Of a stretch of DNA of 64,000 bases, positions 11,350-20,397 are shown one piece after another. The stretch is from Photobacterium salinisoli (GTDB taxonomy: Bacteria; Pseudomonadota; Gammaproteobacteria; Enterobacterales; Vibrionaceae). The position numbers and the translations under genes are program-made. The notes below the pieces were generated by a model that saw only the letters and a program-made list of their open reading frames with translations, was not told where the DNA came from and ran no database searches. Each line of letters starts with the position of its first letter. The first letter of the stretch is position 1. The stretch lies in contig NZ_QZMS01000007.1 in the NCBI RefSeq assembly GCF_003614885.1, positions 1,488,001 to 1,552,000 on the forward strand. Direction: 5' to 3'.

Positions 11350-11525
11350 CCCCACAGTAGCGCTCCATAGTTAATTGTAAGTTACTATGGCAGTGTTGTC
11401 CCTTTCGGTGACAACCCCAGCAAGGTGATTTGACAGACCAGCCTTACTTCGGCATTAGCTCCTTTCACTGACGTTCCTCGGGGTCACCTCCCGCCAGTTA
11501 CTGATAGATAATGCACCTCTACCCT
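11350..11525 (-). ncRNA. Lysine riboswitch (L box)
   Basis: Read on the minus strand, this leader has the conserved L-box blocks in order: AGAGGTGC (complement of 11513-11520), CAGTAACTGG, GAGGAACGTCAGTGAAAGG (GAAAGG at 11461-11466), GCCGAAG (11447-11453), GCTGGTCTG and GCTGGGGTTGTC. These are followed by the hairpins GTTGTC/GACAAC (11395-11400 with 11410-11415) and CATAG/CTATG (11365-11370 with 11385-11390) and the closing GAGCGCTACTGT (11354-11365). Length, order and spacing fit the lysine riboswitch aptamer. Its final CTACTGT (11354-11360) can also pair with ACAGTAG (11277-11283) beside the sequestering hairpin, giving a simple switch. Confidence 0.93.
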
Positions 11526-11542
11526 TAGTCAAGGAATCGCGT

Positions 11543-11570
11543 ATTCTACTTTTTGTTATCTGATTTGCAA
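11543..11570 (-). promoter_or_regulatory. Promoter of the lysine riboswitch transcript
   Basis: On the minus strand TTGCAA (11565-11570) and TAGAAT (11543-11548) are separated by 16 bases, a good sigma-70 pair. Transcription would start about 10 bases before the first conserved block of the riboswitch, which supports the call. Confidence 0.6.
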
Positions 11571-11805
11571 CTACAGAAAGCCAATATCTGCTACTTTGAG
11601 TTAATACAACTGCACTAATCTTCTGTATTTACTTACATTTACACCAAAAACATACTGTAATTTAATATGAAATTATTAGCACTACAGCAAGTTAAAATAT
11701 TCGCACTTACCCATTTTATTAACAAGCAAAAAAACGAATGGGGACACCATTCATTGATTAAAGATAAAGAACAAGTATAAAAAACCGCCTGATTAATAAT
11801 GTAAA
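11571..11805. other. AT-rich intergenic stretch between the riboswitch promoter and the hns promoter
   Basis: This interval is strongly AT-rich and has no convincing gene. The open frame on the minus strand at 11639-11869 has poor codon use, a Cys/Ile/Phe-rich product and no ribosome-binding site. Such DNA is a likely binding region for H-NS itself, whose gene follows, but no specific site can be named. Confidence 0.5.
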
Positions 11806-11836
11806 TTGACATTTTTATTTGGCAGTTGGGTTTAAA
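11806..11836 (+). promoter_or_regulatory. Candidate hns promoter
   Basis: A perfect -35 box TTGACA (11806-11811) is followed by TTTAAA (11831-11836) with a long 19-base spacer. The pair lies about 70 bases before the hns start codon. The poor spacing makes this tentative. Confidence 0.35.
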
Positions 11837-11903
11837 AAGTATTACTATTGCAGATATAAAGTGACTCACTAATAATTAGTATAACGCCAACAGGAAATTT
11901 GAA

Positions 11904-12296
11904 ATGTCTGATGCAATGAAAGCGCTATTAAACCTTCGTAGTCTTCGTGCACTTGCTCGCGAATATTCACTGGAGCAGCTGAAAGAAGCCCTGGAAAAAC
12001 TTCAGACCGTGGTTGATGAACGTGAAGAATCAGAAGCGGAAGAAATCGCGAAAGAAAAAGAGCGCGAAGAAAAACTGAAGCAATACCGAGATATGCTACT
12101 GGCTGATGGTATTGATCCTGAAGAACTGATGGCAAACATCGGTAAAGCAAAAACTAAGCGTGCAGCTCGCCCGCCTAAATACAAGTTCATCGATGAAAAC
12201 GGTGAAGAGAAAACCTGGACAGGCCAAGGCCGTACTCCAAGCGCTCTTAAAAAAGCACTGGATGAAGGTAAATCTCTGGACGACTTCAAACTGTAA
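11904..12296 (+). CDS. hns: H-NS family nucleoid-associated protein
   Basis: H-NS binds AT-rich DNA, silences genes and shapes the nucleoid. The 130-residue protein has an N-terminal oligomerisation region with a long charged coiled coil (about 1-65), a basic linker (about 81-92) and a C-terminal DNA-binding domain with the minor-groove motif TGQGRTP at residues 106-112. Vibrio species have the same form (VicH) near the his operon. It is preceded by AT-rich DNA and followed by a strong terminator, so it is probably monocistronic. Confidence 0.95.
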   Translation: MSDAMKALLNLRSLRALAREYSLEQLKEALEKLQTVVDEREESEAEEIAKEKEREEKLKQYRDMLLADGIDPEELMANIGKAKTKRAARPPKYKFIDENGEEKTWTGQGRTPSALKKALDEGKSLDDFKL

Positions 12297-12322
12297 TCAA
12301 TCTGTTTGATCAAGCTCCCATC

Positions 12323-12352
12323 AAAAAACCCGGCATTAATGCCGGGTTTTTT
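12323..12352. terminator. Bidirectional terminator after hns
   Basis: The self-complementary sequence aaaacccggcattaatgccg plus the matching T run spans 12323-12352, with a GGCAT/ATGCC stem extended by CCC/GGG and flanked by A and T runs. It lies 26 bases past the hns stop and also faces the end of mltB. Confidence 0.92.
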
Positions 12353-12404
12353 ATTATTCGCAATTAATTCTGAATGTCGTTTTTTTGTTCAGCTAAATCG
12401 GCAG

Positions 12405-13376
12405 CTATCGAATACTGTCTGCCAGCGTGCTGACGGCTAACGCAAAATAATGCGACCGGTTCCATTTTAATAATGTTTGATAATTACCGTACACTAAGTA
12501 AGCTCTGCCGTGATTATCGTCTGGCTGCACCAGCCAGGCACTGACATCCACCTTAGGTAGCGCAGTACCATTTAACCGGCGAACACCCAGTTGCTCCCAC
12601 TCTGACAGCGATTTCACCTTTTGGGATTCCACACCTTTGAGGCTGTCGCTCAATCCCTCAGGAATACGTACCTGCCGTCCCCATGTGTATTTGTCATCCC
12701 AGCCTGATTTGCTCAGGTAATTGGCTGCAGAAGCAAAAACATCATCTTCCGTTTTCCAGATATCGGCTTTACCGTCACCATTTCCGTCAACGGCAAAGGT
12801 CAGGTATGAAGTCGGCATAAACTGAGGCTGTCCCATTGCACCGGCCCAGGAGCCTTTCATATCTGCTGCAGCAATATGGCCTTGCTGTAAAATAGTTAAA
12901 GCCGCCATTACCTGCTCACGGAAGAAGGCTTCACGGCGACCTTCATAGGCGAGCGTCGTCAACGCTTCTATGACATTATAGGAGCCGGTTAAGCGGCCAA
13001 AATTACTTTCCACTCCCCACAATGCCACGATAAACCTAGGCTGAACACCATACTGACGCCCGATACGATCCAGTGCCTGTTTATGCTGCTGATAATACTT
13101 GTTCGCCTGTTCAATTTTCCACTGGGGAACGGCTCTGGGTAAATATTCATCCAGCGTTAATTTCTTTTCTGGCTGATTTTTATCAGCTTTAACTGCACGT
13201 TCAATGAATGTGACATCAGCGAAGGCGGATTCAAGAATCGAATCATCAATCCCCTTCTCACGCGCTTCTTGCTTTAGCCCGGAGACATAATTATCAAAAC
13301 TTTCATCAGCCGACAGTATCGGCGATGCAAGGCCCAGTCCTAAGGACACAAAGACAGCTACCCATTGCTTACGCAT
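12405..13376 (-). CDS. Lytic murein transglycosylase, MltB type
   Basis: The enzyme cleaves peptidoglycan between MurNAc and GlcNAc, forming 1,6-anhydro ends. A signal peptide occupies about residues 1-23 (ending LASPILSADE) and shows no lipobox, so it is probably periplasmic and soluble. The catalytic Glu123 sits in ALWGVESNFG. The stretches GAMGQPQFMPTSY and DGNGDGKADIW (a calcium-loop-like sequence) are typical of the MltB/Slt35 family. I use the ATG at 13376, spaced correctly from aaaggg, rather than the in-frame GTG two codons earlier. Product: 323 residues. The upstream ycgL ends 16 bases before, suggesting an operon. Confidence 0.88.
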   Translation of the reverse strand: MRKQWVAVFVSLGLGLASPILSADESFDNYVSGLKQEAREKGIDDSILESAFADVTFIERAVKADKNQPEKKLTLDEYLPRAVPQWKIEQANKYYQQHKQALDRIGRQYGVQPRFIVALWGVESNFGRLTGSYNVIEALTTLAYEGRREAFFREQVMAALTILQQGHIAAADMKGSWAGAMGQPQFMPTSYLTFAVDGNGDGKADIWKTEDDVFASAANYLSKSGWDDKYTWGRQVRIPEGLSDSLKGVESQKVKSLSEWEQLGVRRLNGTALPKVDVSAWLVQPDDNHGRAYLVYGNYQTLLKWNRSHYFALAVSTLADSIR

Positions 13377-13392
13377 ATCCACCCTTTCATCG

Positions 13393-13674
13393 TCATGTAT
13401 TATTTTCTGACTTTTTTGCTTTGTATTCGTCTAGAAGGTTAGTCACAGGTGGCGGAATTTGCAGATAATAACCCTGGGTCGAGAGCATTTCCCGTACCTT
13501 ATTGATATCCGCCAATGCTAACTTCCTCTCATTACTCAGTTTTAGCACCATTACAAACTGAGGTGTACCAAAAGTGTTCAATAAGGCTTCAGGTACATCT
13601 GAAAAATCATCTTTGGTATTGATATATAAATAGGTGTTTTCTTTTTTAGAACTTTTATAAATTGCACAAAACAT
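13393..13674 (-). CDS. ycgL: YcgL domain protein
   Basis: A 93-residue protein of the YcgL family (DUF709). It begins MFCAIYKSSKKENTYLYI and contains the conserved FGTPQFVMVLKLS and GYYLQIPPP stretches. Its biochemical function is unknown. It lies directly upstream of the MltB-type gene and is divergent from minC, as in E. coli and Vibrio. The ribosome-binding sequence aggt precedes the ATG. Confidence 0.93.
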   Translation of the reverse strand: MFCAIYKSSKKENTYLYINTKDDFSDVPEALLNTFGTPQFVMVLKLSNERKLALADINKVREMLSTQGYYLQIPPPVTNLLDEYKAKKSENNT

Positions 13675-13912
13675 GAGCTGACCTGCAGGTTACCAATCAC
13701 CGTTATCTGACCACAAAAAGCAGAAAACATTCCAACCCGAATCATGATCAGGACGCATCTGCGTTCTGCATTCACTATTGTGGCTATCATTTAAACTTTA
13801 TACCGAACTCTGACAAGGAGAACTTGCTGAGACCTTCCCGGGAATATAACATGCTATAACCTATGTGATAACGTACCTGAACGCGAAATTGTCCGCGTAA
13901 GATGAATAAGCC

Positions 13913-14575
13913 ATGACAAAAACGGCAGAACTAAAAGGGGGCAGTTACACGCTCTCATCTTTACACTTGGCTGACGGCGGCTTAGAACAGGCAATCAGTT
14001 TCCTGAAGGACAAAGTGGAGCAAGCACCGGCATTCTTTGCCCATGCGCCGCTGGTGATTGATGTCAGTCAGGCTGGCAGAGCACTTGATTTCGAACAACT
14101 TCGGAAAGGCATTCAGGATGCGGGTATGATCCCTGTAGGGATCAGTGGCTGCAAGCCATCTCACCAGCAGGCACAGGCAAAATCAGCCGGCTTTGCCATC
14201 ATGAATGCGGCCAAGCAGGCCAGAGCCACCAGTCCGGTCATGGAGCCTGCAAAAGTGATTCGTACCCCGGTTAGATCGGGGCAGCAGATTTATGCAAAAA
14301 ATTGCGATCTAGTCGTATTGAATCATGTCAGTGCAGGTGCTGAAATTATTGCTGATGGATGTATCCATATTTATGGGTGTTTGCGTGGTAGGGCGATTGC
14401 CGGCGCCAGCGGCGAAACTCATGCTCAGATTTTCTGCCATAATTTACAGTCGGAGTTGATATCTATTGCTGGTAATTATTGGCTAAGCGACAAAATTGAA
14501 GACGCTTTTTGGGGAAAAAGTGTCGCTATCTCTCTGACTGACAACAATTTAAATATAGAGCATCTGGCTGTATAA
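13913..14575 (+). CDS. minC: Septum site-determining protein MinC
   Basis: MinC inhibits FtsZ ring formation away from midcell and is brought to the membrane by MinD. The 220-residue protein has the N-terminal FtsZ-inhibiting domain (about 1-105), a linker, and the C-terminal beta-helix domain (about 118-220) with the repeats GAEIIADGCIHIYGCLRGRA and ISIAGNYW. It is the first gene of minCDE, 21 bases ahead of minD, and is divergent from ycgL. Confidence 0.97.
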   Translation: MTKTAELKGGSYTLSSLHLADGGLEQAISFLKDKVEQAPAFFAHAPLVIDVSQAGRALDFEQLRKGIQDAGMIPVGISGCKPSHQQAQAKSAGFAIMNAAKQARATSPVMEPAKVIRTPVRSGQQIYAKNCDLVVLNHVSAGAEIIADGCIHIYGCLRGRAIAGASGETHAQIFCHNLQSELISIAGNYWLSDKIEDAFWGKSVAISLTDNNLNIEHLAV

Positions 14576-14596
14576 CTTTGAAAAGGAATAATACAG

Positions 14597-15409
14597 ATGG
14601 CACGAATTATCGTGGTGACCTCAGGTAAAGGTGGGGTTGGTAAAACGACCTCCAGTGCGGCCATTGCGTCCGGCCTGGCCTTAAAAGGTAAAAAAACGGC
14701 CGTCATTGATTTTGATATCGGCCTGCGGAATCTGGACCTGATTATGGGCTGTGAACGCCGCGTTGTTTATGATTTCGTTAATGTTATCAATGGCGAGGCC
14801 AAACTTAATCAGGCGTTGATTAAAGACAAGCGTGTCGACAACCTGTTCGTGTTGCCGGCTTCACAAACCAGAGACAAAGATGCCCTGAGTAAAGAAGGGG
14901 TCGAAAAAGTCTTGTCTGAATTAGATGCACTGGGTTTCGACTTTATCATCTGTGACTCACCGGCGGGCATAGAGACAGGCGCTCTGATGGCTTTATACTT
15001 TGCCGATGAAGCCATAGTCACCACCAATCCTGAAGTGGCCTCTGTACGTGATTCAGACCGTATTCTTGGCATTCTCGATTCTAAATCCCGTCGAGCCGAA
15101 AACAGTGAATCGCCGGTTAAACAACATTTATTGCTGACTCGCTATAACCCTTCACGTGTAGTTCATGGAGATATGCTCAGTGTTGCAGATGTTGAAGAAA
15201 TTCTGCACATTCCACTGCTGGGCGTCATACCTGAAAGCCAGTCTGTTCTGAATGCATCAAACAAAGGTGAACCCGTTATCCTTGACGACGATTCAGATGC
15301 AGGTCAGGCATACCAGGACACTGTTGCACGCTTACTGGGTGAAGACCGCCCATTCCGATTCTTAGAGGAAGAGAAAAAAGGCTTCCTGAAACGCATATTT
15401 GGAGGCTAA
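14597..15409 (+). CDS. minD: Septum site-determining ATPase MinD
   Basis: MinD is a deviant Walker ATPase that binds the membrane in its ATP form, recruits MinC and oscillates under the action of MinE. The P-loop GKGGVGKT is at residues 10-17, and the C-terminal amphipathic membrane-targeting helix is [11 protein letters not shown]. The length of 270 is standard. It is the central gene of minCDE; the stop codon is 7 bases before the minE start. Confidence 0.98.
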   Translation: MARIIVVTSGKGGVGKTTSSAAIASGLALKGKKTAVIDFDIGLRNLDLIMGCERRVVYDFVNVINGEAKLNQALIKDKRVDNLFVLPASQTRDKDALSKEGVEKVLSELDALGFDFIICDSPAGIETGALMALYFADEAIVTTNPEVASVRDSDRILGILDSKSRRAENSESPVKQHLLLTRYNPSRVVHGDMLSVADVEEILHIPLLGVIPESQSVLNASNKGEPVILDDDSDAGQAYQDTVARLLGEDRPFRFLEEEKKGFLKRIFGG

Positions 15410-15416
15410 CCACACT

Positions 15417-15677
15417 ATGGCTTTGCTAGAGTTCTTCCGCCCCAAAAAACAGTCGACCGCGAGTGTGGCGAAAGAAAGGCTGCAGATCATTGTTGCTGAA
15501 CGTCGCTCCGCGAGTATGGGTAATCCGAGTTATCTGCCCCAGCTCAAACAGGATATTCTGGAGGTTATACGCCGTTACGTCGATGTCTCTCCTGAGCATG
15601 TGACGGTACACCTCGATCAGAAAGAAGAAGACCTGTCGGTACTGGAACTCAATGTCACCCTGCCCGATGAAAAATAA
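15417..15677 (+). CDS. minE: Cell division topological specificity factor MinE
   Basis: MinE stimulates the MinD ATPase and gives the Min oscillation its spatial pattern. The 86-residue protein begins [20 protein letters not shown], which combines the N-terminal membrane-binding helix and the MinD-interacting region. I use the ATG at 15417 with the Shine-Dalgarno ggaggc inside the minD end. The frame is open six codons upstream, but that start would lack a ribosome-binding site. A terminator follows at once. Confidence 0.96.
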   Translation: MALLEFFRPKKQSTASVAKERLQIIVAERRSASMGNPSYLPQLKQDILEVIRRYVDVSPEHVTVHLDQKEEDLSVLELNVTLPDEK

Positions 15678-15706
15678 AAAAATCCCCGGTTCGCCGGGGA
15701 TTTTTT
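15677..15706. terminator. Terminator after minE
   Basis: A ccccgg/ccgggg stem (15684-15689 with 15694-15699) closes the very stable TTCG tetraloop and is extended by A and T runs on both sides. It ends minCDE and can also end rnd on the opposite strand. Confidence 0.95.
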
Positions 15707-15738
15707 CAAATGCTGATTTAATTTTTACCGTATCAGCT

Positions 15739-16860
15739 TTAAGCCTGAACCAGAGGCAAGACCCGATGAGCAAACAGTGCTCTTCGCCAGCCAGACAAGA
15801 TTTCAGGCAGCTGATCTTCTGGACAGCCCTTCTTCCATGCCCAACTCAGCAACTGATTAATTTGCTTCTTCGAGGCAAGAAACTCAGTCGCCAGCCCTGT
15901 TTCTTTCGCCACGGCATTCACTTCATCTTTAATGCGTTTGACCATTTGTTTGTAACCGGGCATTTCCATCAGACGGAATAGTGGCTGCGGATAATCCAGC
16001 TGGCTCATTTTTTCAACGTCTTTCACAATGGAAATTAAACGGTTGCCATGTCTTTGAATCTCGCGCTCATCAAATCCTTCCTGAGCCATCACCGCTTTTG
16101 AAGTGATCTCATAACGGGCAATTTTCCAAAGATGCAGCTCTTTCAGCACAAAGTTAAGCGCCAAATCTCGCTTTCTCGCTTCCTGAAGACGCCAGGAAGC
16201 CAGCTTCTGTAAGATAGCCAATTGTTTAGGAGATAGCTGCCAGGCATTCTTTATGTCTGTGTAAACTTGCTCCGGATCAGGAACACGGCTGCGTTTCACC
16301 AGCATGGTTGCGCATTCCTGACGCAGGGCATCCATCCACCCTTTCGCTTCCACTTTTGCCAGAAGCTGCTGATAGAGAGGCAGCAGGTAAAAAACATCTG
16401 CGGCGGCATAATCGAGTTGCTTATCACTCAGGGGACGAGCAAGCCAGTTCGTTCTGGCTTCGCCTTTTTCCAGTTCAATACCCAGATATTCCTGCACTAA
16501 GGCACCAAAGCCCGTGGACAAGCCATGACCTATAAAGGCCGCCATGATTTGAGTATCCAGCATAGGTGATGGCATGCAACCGGCAACAGACTGGAACACC
16601 TCCAGATCTTCACCGCAGGCATGCAGCACTTTCACGACATCAGGGTCCTTCAGTAACGCCCATAACGGCGACATGTCTGTCAGCTTGAGGGGATCAATCA
16701 AAGATAAAAGTTCGCCGTCATAAAGCTGGATCAGCCCCAACTGAGCAAACAGGGTCCGGGTACGAACAAATTCGGTATCCAACATTACCGCCTGTTGTTG
16801 ACTTGCCTGCTGGCAAACCTCAGCCAGTCTGTCATTCGTGGTTATAATCTCAAATTTCAA
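15739..16860 (-). CDS. rnd: Ribonuclease D
   Basis: RNase D is a 3'-5' exoribonuclease that trims tRNA and other small RNA ends. The DEDD exonuclease motifs are visible: MLDTEFVRTRT near residue 26, HACGEDLEVF near residue 100, and YAAADVFYLLPLY near residue 170. They are followed by HRDC-type helical domains (PKQLAILQKLASWRLQEARKRD). The length of 373 matches E. coli. It is downstream of fadD on the same strand but separated by a terminator. Confidence 0.96.
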   Translation of the reverse strand: MKFEIITTNDRLAEVCQQASQQQAVMLDTEFVRTRTLFAQLGLIQLYDGELLSLIDPLKLTDMSPLWALLKDPDVVKVLHACGEDLEVFQSVAGCMPSPMLDTQIMAAFIGHGLSTGFGALVQEYLGIELEKGEARTNWLARPLSDKQLDYAAADVFYLLPLYQQLLAKVEAKGWMDALRQECATMLVKRSRVPDPEQVYTDIKNAWQLSPKQLAILQKLASWRLQEARKRDLALNFVLKELHLWKIARYEITSKAVMAQEGFDEREIQRHGNRLISIVKDVEKMSQLDYPQPLFRLMEMPGYKQMVKRIKDEVNAVAKETGLATEFLASKKQINQLLSWAWKKGCPEDQLPEILSGWRRALFAHRVLPLVQA

Positions 16861-16957
16861 AACTCACCTTTTTCAACATAACAAGCAGATACCAGCCTGT
16901 TTTTCTTTGTGTCTTAACGCCATTTTCTGATGAATACTGACAGCTGGCACAAAACAA

Positions 16958-16982
16958 AGTGCCGGCTATTTAAGCCGGCACT
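16958..16982 (-). terminator. Terminator of fadD
   Basis: A 10-bp stem agtgccggct (16958-16967) / agccggcact (16973-16982) with a 5-base loop. On the minus strand it is followed by a T-rich run (complement of aaaacaa). It lies 34 bases after the fadD stop codon. Confidence 0.9.
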
Positions 16983-17015
16983 GAACTTGAAACAAGTTTA
17001 TCCTAAATTTCAGGA

Positions 17016-18716
17016 TTATGCTTGTGCTGTCTCTTTTTGCGCTACCTTATCTGACTCTTCACGCAGTGCCCGGCGCAGAATTTTACCGACATTGGTTTTG
17101 GGCAGTTCATCTCTGAACTCCACCACTTTAGGCACTTTATAACCGGTCAGGTATTGACGGCAATGCGACAACAATTCTTCACGGGTCAGGCTGGGATCAC
17201 GTTTCACTACACAAACCTTGACCACTTCACCCGAGGCTTCATCCGGCTGGCCGATTGCCGCCACTTCCAGCACTTTGCTGTGCAGGGCGACGACATCTTC
17301 AACTTCATTAGGATAAACGTTAAAGCCGGAGACCAGGATCATATCTTTCTTGCGGTCAACGATATGCAAGAAACCGTCTTCGTCAAAGCGCACAATATCG
17401 CCTGTCGATAACCAACCGTCTTCTGTCAGCACCTCACGCGTGGCTTCAGGACGCTGCCAGTAACCTTTCATGACCTGAGGGCCCTTGACCTGCAGTTCGC
17501 CGGTTTGATCAATCGCCAGAACGTTACCTTCTTCATCCACAATACGAATATCTGTCGAAGACACAGGCAAACCGATTGAACCATTGTATTGAGTCAGATT
17601 ATGCGGATAAGCGGCCACCAGCGGTGAACACTCAGTCAGACCATAACCTTCCAGCAAATAGTTCTTGGTCGTTGCTAACCATTTCTCCGCAACGGCACGC
17701 TGTACAGCCATACCGCCACCTACAGACAGGTGCAGACGACTGAAGTCCAGTTCCAGAAAATCTTCATTATTGAGCAGCGCATTGAACAGTGTGTTAACGC
17801 CAGTCAGCGCAGTGAACGGATAACGCTTCAATTCTTTGACGAAAGCTGGAATATCTCTGGGGTTGGTAATCAGCAGATTCTGGCCACCCATTTCAATGAA
17901 CAGCAAACAGTTCACCGTCAGAGCAAAAACGTGATACAGCGGAAGCGCTGTTACTACCAATTCACGGCCATCATGCAAAATGGGTCCGTAGGCCGCTTTC
18001 GCCTGCAGCACATTGGCAATCATATTTCTGTGCGTCAGCACTGCACCTTTCGCTACGCCAGTTGTCCCTCCGGTGTATTGCAGAAATGCGATATCCTCTC
18101 CTGAAATGAAAGGTTTCACGTATTGCATTCTGCGCCCGCGCTTCAGGGAATGATTCAGTGAGGTGGCATGCGGCAAGTGGTATTTAGGAACCATCTTTTT
18201 AATGTGCTTCACCACAAAATTAACCAGCGTGCCTTTTGGCCGGGAAAGCTGATCCCCCAGACTGGTTAAAATGACATGCCCGACGCTGGTTTTGTCGACG
18301 ATTTTCTCCAGCGTATGGGCGAAGTTCGACACAATCACAATGGCTTTTGCACCAGAGTCATTCAGTTGATGCTCCAGTTCGCGTGGTGTATAGAGTGGGT
18401 TGACATTAACCACCACACAACCGGCACGAAGAATACCGAACAGCACGATAGGATACTGAAGCAGGTTTGGCATCATGACAGCCACCCGATCACCCTTTTC
18501 GAGTTTCAGGTCATTTTGCAGATAGGCCGCAAATGCACGGCTGCGTTCTTCCAGTTTTCTGAAAGTCATCACCTGGCCCATATTGATATAGGCCGTTTGA
18601 TCGGAATATTTATGGATGGACTGTTCAAACAGTTCAACCAATGACGTGTAAGTATCAGGGTTGATTTCAGCCGGTACATCATCCGGATAGCGGTTAAGCC
18701 AAACCTTATCCACCAT
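17016..18716 (-). CDS. fadD: Long-chain fatty acid-CoA ligase FadD
   Basis: FadD activates long-chain fatty acids with ATP and CoA as they enter the cell, feeding beta-oxidation. The 566-residue protein has the AMP-binding P-loop [16 protein letters not shown], the GYGLTECSP motif, and the FadD signature region [20 protein letters not shown] with [19 protein letters not shown]-terminal lysine lies in [11 protein letters not shown]. Length and order (slp, hydrolase, fadD, rnd) agree with the enteric locus. A FadR-like site lies about 110 bases upstream. Confidence 0.96.
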   Translation of the reverse strand: MVDKVWLNRYPDDVPAEINPDTYTSLVELFEQSIHKYSDQTAYINMGQVMTFRKLEERSRAFAAYLQNDLKLEKGDRVAVMMPNLLQYPIVLFGILRAGCVVVNVNPLYTPRELEHQLNDSGAKAIVIVSNFAHTLEKIVDKTSVGHVILTSLGDQLSRPKGTLVNFVVKHIKKMVPKYHLPHATSLNHSLKRGRRMQYVKPFISGEDIAFLQYTGGTTGVAKGAVLTHRNMIANVLQAKAAYGPILHDGRELVVTALPLYHVFALTVNCLLFIEMGGQNLLITNPRDIPAFVKELKRYPFTALTGVNTLFNALLNNEDFLELDFSRLHLSVGGGMAVQRAVAEKWLATTKNYLLEGYGLTECSPLVAAYPHNLTQYNGSIGLPVSSTDIRIVDEEGNVLAIDQTGELQVKGPQVMKGYWQRPEATREVLTEDGWLSTGDIVRFDEDGFLHIVDRKKDMILVSGFNVYPNEVEDVVALHSKVLEVAAIGQPDEASGEVVKVCVVKRDPSLTREELLSHCRQYLTGYKVPKVVEFRDELPKTNVGKILRRALREESDKVAQKETAQA

Positions 18717-18826
18717 GCACTCTCCTTATATTTATTAGGGCTTCAAGCGCCAAAAATGGCTGTAGCGGGACATTCAAACACTTGTTCTATACAAGCATTA
18801 CAGCACAATTAACATTGAATTAACAC

Positions 18827-18843
18827 AACTGATTAGACCAGCT
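18827..18843. promoter_or_regulatory. Candidate FadR operator upstream of fadD
   Basis: The sequence AACTGATTAGACCAGCT agrees with the E. coli FadR consensus AACTGGTCNGACCAGTT at most positions. It overlaps the last codons of the upstream hydrolase and lies about 55 bases before a possible -10 box (complement of 18786-18791). FadR represses fadD in E. coli. The match is by eye only. Confidence 0.4.
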
Positions 18844-19750
18844 TATTGATTTTTGAGCTGAGCAGCAAAATCTGCTCACAGACAAGCTGCGGGCTATCAA
18901 GATGACAGTGATGACCACCGGGTATCACTACCTGTACGGCCCGTTTCAGCCATGACAAGCCAGCATCCGGTTCTTTCAGATAAGAAAAGCCTTTATCACC
19001 GATCACTGACAATACCGGACACTCAATGTGCCGCATCAGCGCCTTAACCTGCTCCTTTGTCATCCTGAACAACGAGTCGCAGCGCAATTTATCGTCGTGA
19101 CGCCAGTACCAGTATTGGCCATCGGTATAGGTCGCTCGCTGGACCAGTGGTCTGAGCTGCTCGGGTGTTAATCCGTTAACCCGACAACGAACAGATAATG
19201 CGGCCTCAAACGAATCCAGTTTAAGTTCTGCAGGCTGGCGTTGCCTGCGCCTGATCCGGCTTTCAATCCCCTGACGCAACCTTTCAGGCACCAGCTCAGC
19301 TCTTTCATGGAGCGGCGCCAGCCCTTCGATCAGCACCAGTCCAGTGACCGATTCGGGAAAGGCACCAGCATAGGCTGCCGCAACCAGTGCGCCCAAAGAA
19401 TGGCCAACCAGCATCAGGTTTTGAGATGACAGAGACTGTATGATCTGAGCCAGATCATCGACATAGTCCATGAAATAATAATAATTATCTGTTTGACGAT
19501 GTGCAGACAGACCATGCCCGGGCCAGTCCAGAGCAACCAGATTAAACCTCGCAGCCAGTGGCTCAAACAGCACAGAAAAGCTGGCTGCGTTATCGTGCCA
19601 TCCGTGCAGAAACAAAAGCGTCGGACGACCTCTGTCAGAGTCGCTTATTGGTATAAGCACACCCTGATTTATGCTTTCCCGGCAAGGAGAAAAAGACGTG
19701 ATTACCGCCAGCTCAGTGTCAGCCAGCGGTAAACGGCTTTCATACATCAT
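18833..19750 (-). CDS. Alpha/beta hydrolase
   Basis: A 305-residue alpha/beta-hydrolase-fold protein without signal peptide or membrane segments. The oxyanion region is FLHGWHDNAASF (near residue 48), the nucleophile elbow VGHSLG has Ser118, and a late GGHHCHLD supplies the probable catalytic His. The substrate cannot be deduced; the family includes esterases, lipases and haloalkane dehalogenase-like enzymes. Its place between slp and fadD hints at lipid or ester metabolism, but this is inference only. The start could also be the second ATG, one codon later. Confidence 0.88.
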   Translation of the reverse strand: MMYESRLPLADTELAVITSFSPCRESINQGVLIPISDSDRGRPTLLFLHGWHDNAASFSVLFEPLAARFNLVALDWPGHGLSAHRQTDNYYYFMDYVDDLAQIIQSLSSQNLMLVGHSLGALVAAAYAGAFPESVTGLVLIEGLAPLHERAELVPERLRQGIESRIRRRQRQPAELKLDSFEAALSVRCRVNGLTPEQLRPLVQRATYTDGQYWYWRHDDKLRCDSLFRMTKEQVKALMRHIECPVLSVIGDKGFSYLKEPDAGLSWLKRAVQVVIPGGHHCHLDSPQLVCEQILLLSSKINKLV

Positions 19751-19788
19751 AGTCAGATTCGCTGTTCAATCAGGTAGGTAGTCTTTAA

Positions 19789-20340
19789 CTAGGGGGTAAC
19801 GCGATACTGGACATCCAGATTATCCGGCCTCAAACCATAGTGGATGTACTGGCAACGGATACCAAGACAACGGTAGTAGGCACTCACATCATCAACACGT
19901 ATCTGCTCTTTGACTTGCCAGATCTGCTGGCCTTTTGCAAACACCACAGGATAGGTGTAATCGAAATCACCTATCTTACCCACTTCACTTCCTCGCAACT
20001 GGCCGGCAACGGTCACCAGTTTACCCTGAGCGTACTCGATGGGATCGGCAAAGCCATCGATATAAGCGATAAATCGTCCCTGGGGTGCCGCGTTCAGCTC
20101 AGGCTTACCTGATTTGTCTATGGGCAGGCTGGCAATTTCCAGCCGCGTGCGTGACGCTTCGTTAGCGACAGAGGCTATCACACCTCCCAGGCGAACCTCT
20201 TTACCCTGTACGCCCTGAGGGTCTTCAATCACTACGGTTAAATCAGTGACTGGTGTCTCGGTCGAAGTTTGCAAATTGTCTGGCAGCTGGCTGCAACCAC
20301 TCAGTACCATCAAGGCAAGTGCCAATATAGATTTTTTCAC
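19789..20340 (-). CDS. Slp family outer membrane lipoprotein
   Basis: A 183-residue lipoprotein of the Slp/YeaY family. The signal peptide ends in the lipobox LSGC (MVLSGCSQLPD), so the protein should be lipidated; the residue after Cys is Ser, consistent with outer membrane sorting. Family sequence features are VRLGGVIASVAN and the C-terminal YYRCLGIRCQYIHYGL. I choose the GTG at 20340, which follows the Shine-Dalgarno aagga at good spacing and leaves a normal lipoprotein signal. The open frame upstream adds 17 unlikely residues. E. coli yeaY occupies the same place between tsaB and fadD. Confidence 0.9.
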   Translation of the reverse strand: MKKSILALALMVLSGCSQLPDNLQTSTETPVTDLTVVIEDPQGVQGKEVRLGGVIASVANEASRTRLEIASLPIDKSGKPELNAAPQGRFIAYIDGFADPIEYAQGKLVTVAGQLRGSEVGKIGDFDYTYPVVFAKGQQIWQVKEQIRVDDVSAYYRCLGIRCQYIHYGLRPDNLDVQYRVTP

Positions 20341-20397
20341 CACAGGATCCTTTTCAAAAAGAGAAATTCGCGACTGATACTCTGCCGGCATCGAAGC

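Noticed and set aside
11639-11869. Open frame of 76 codons on the minus strand upstream of hns
   Set aside because: AT-rich DNA gives a Phe/Ile/Cys-rich product without a ribosome-binding site; it is probably non-coding.
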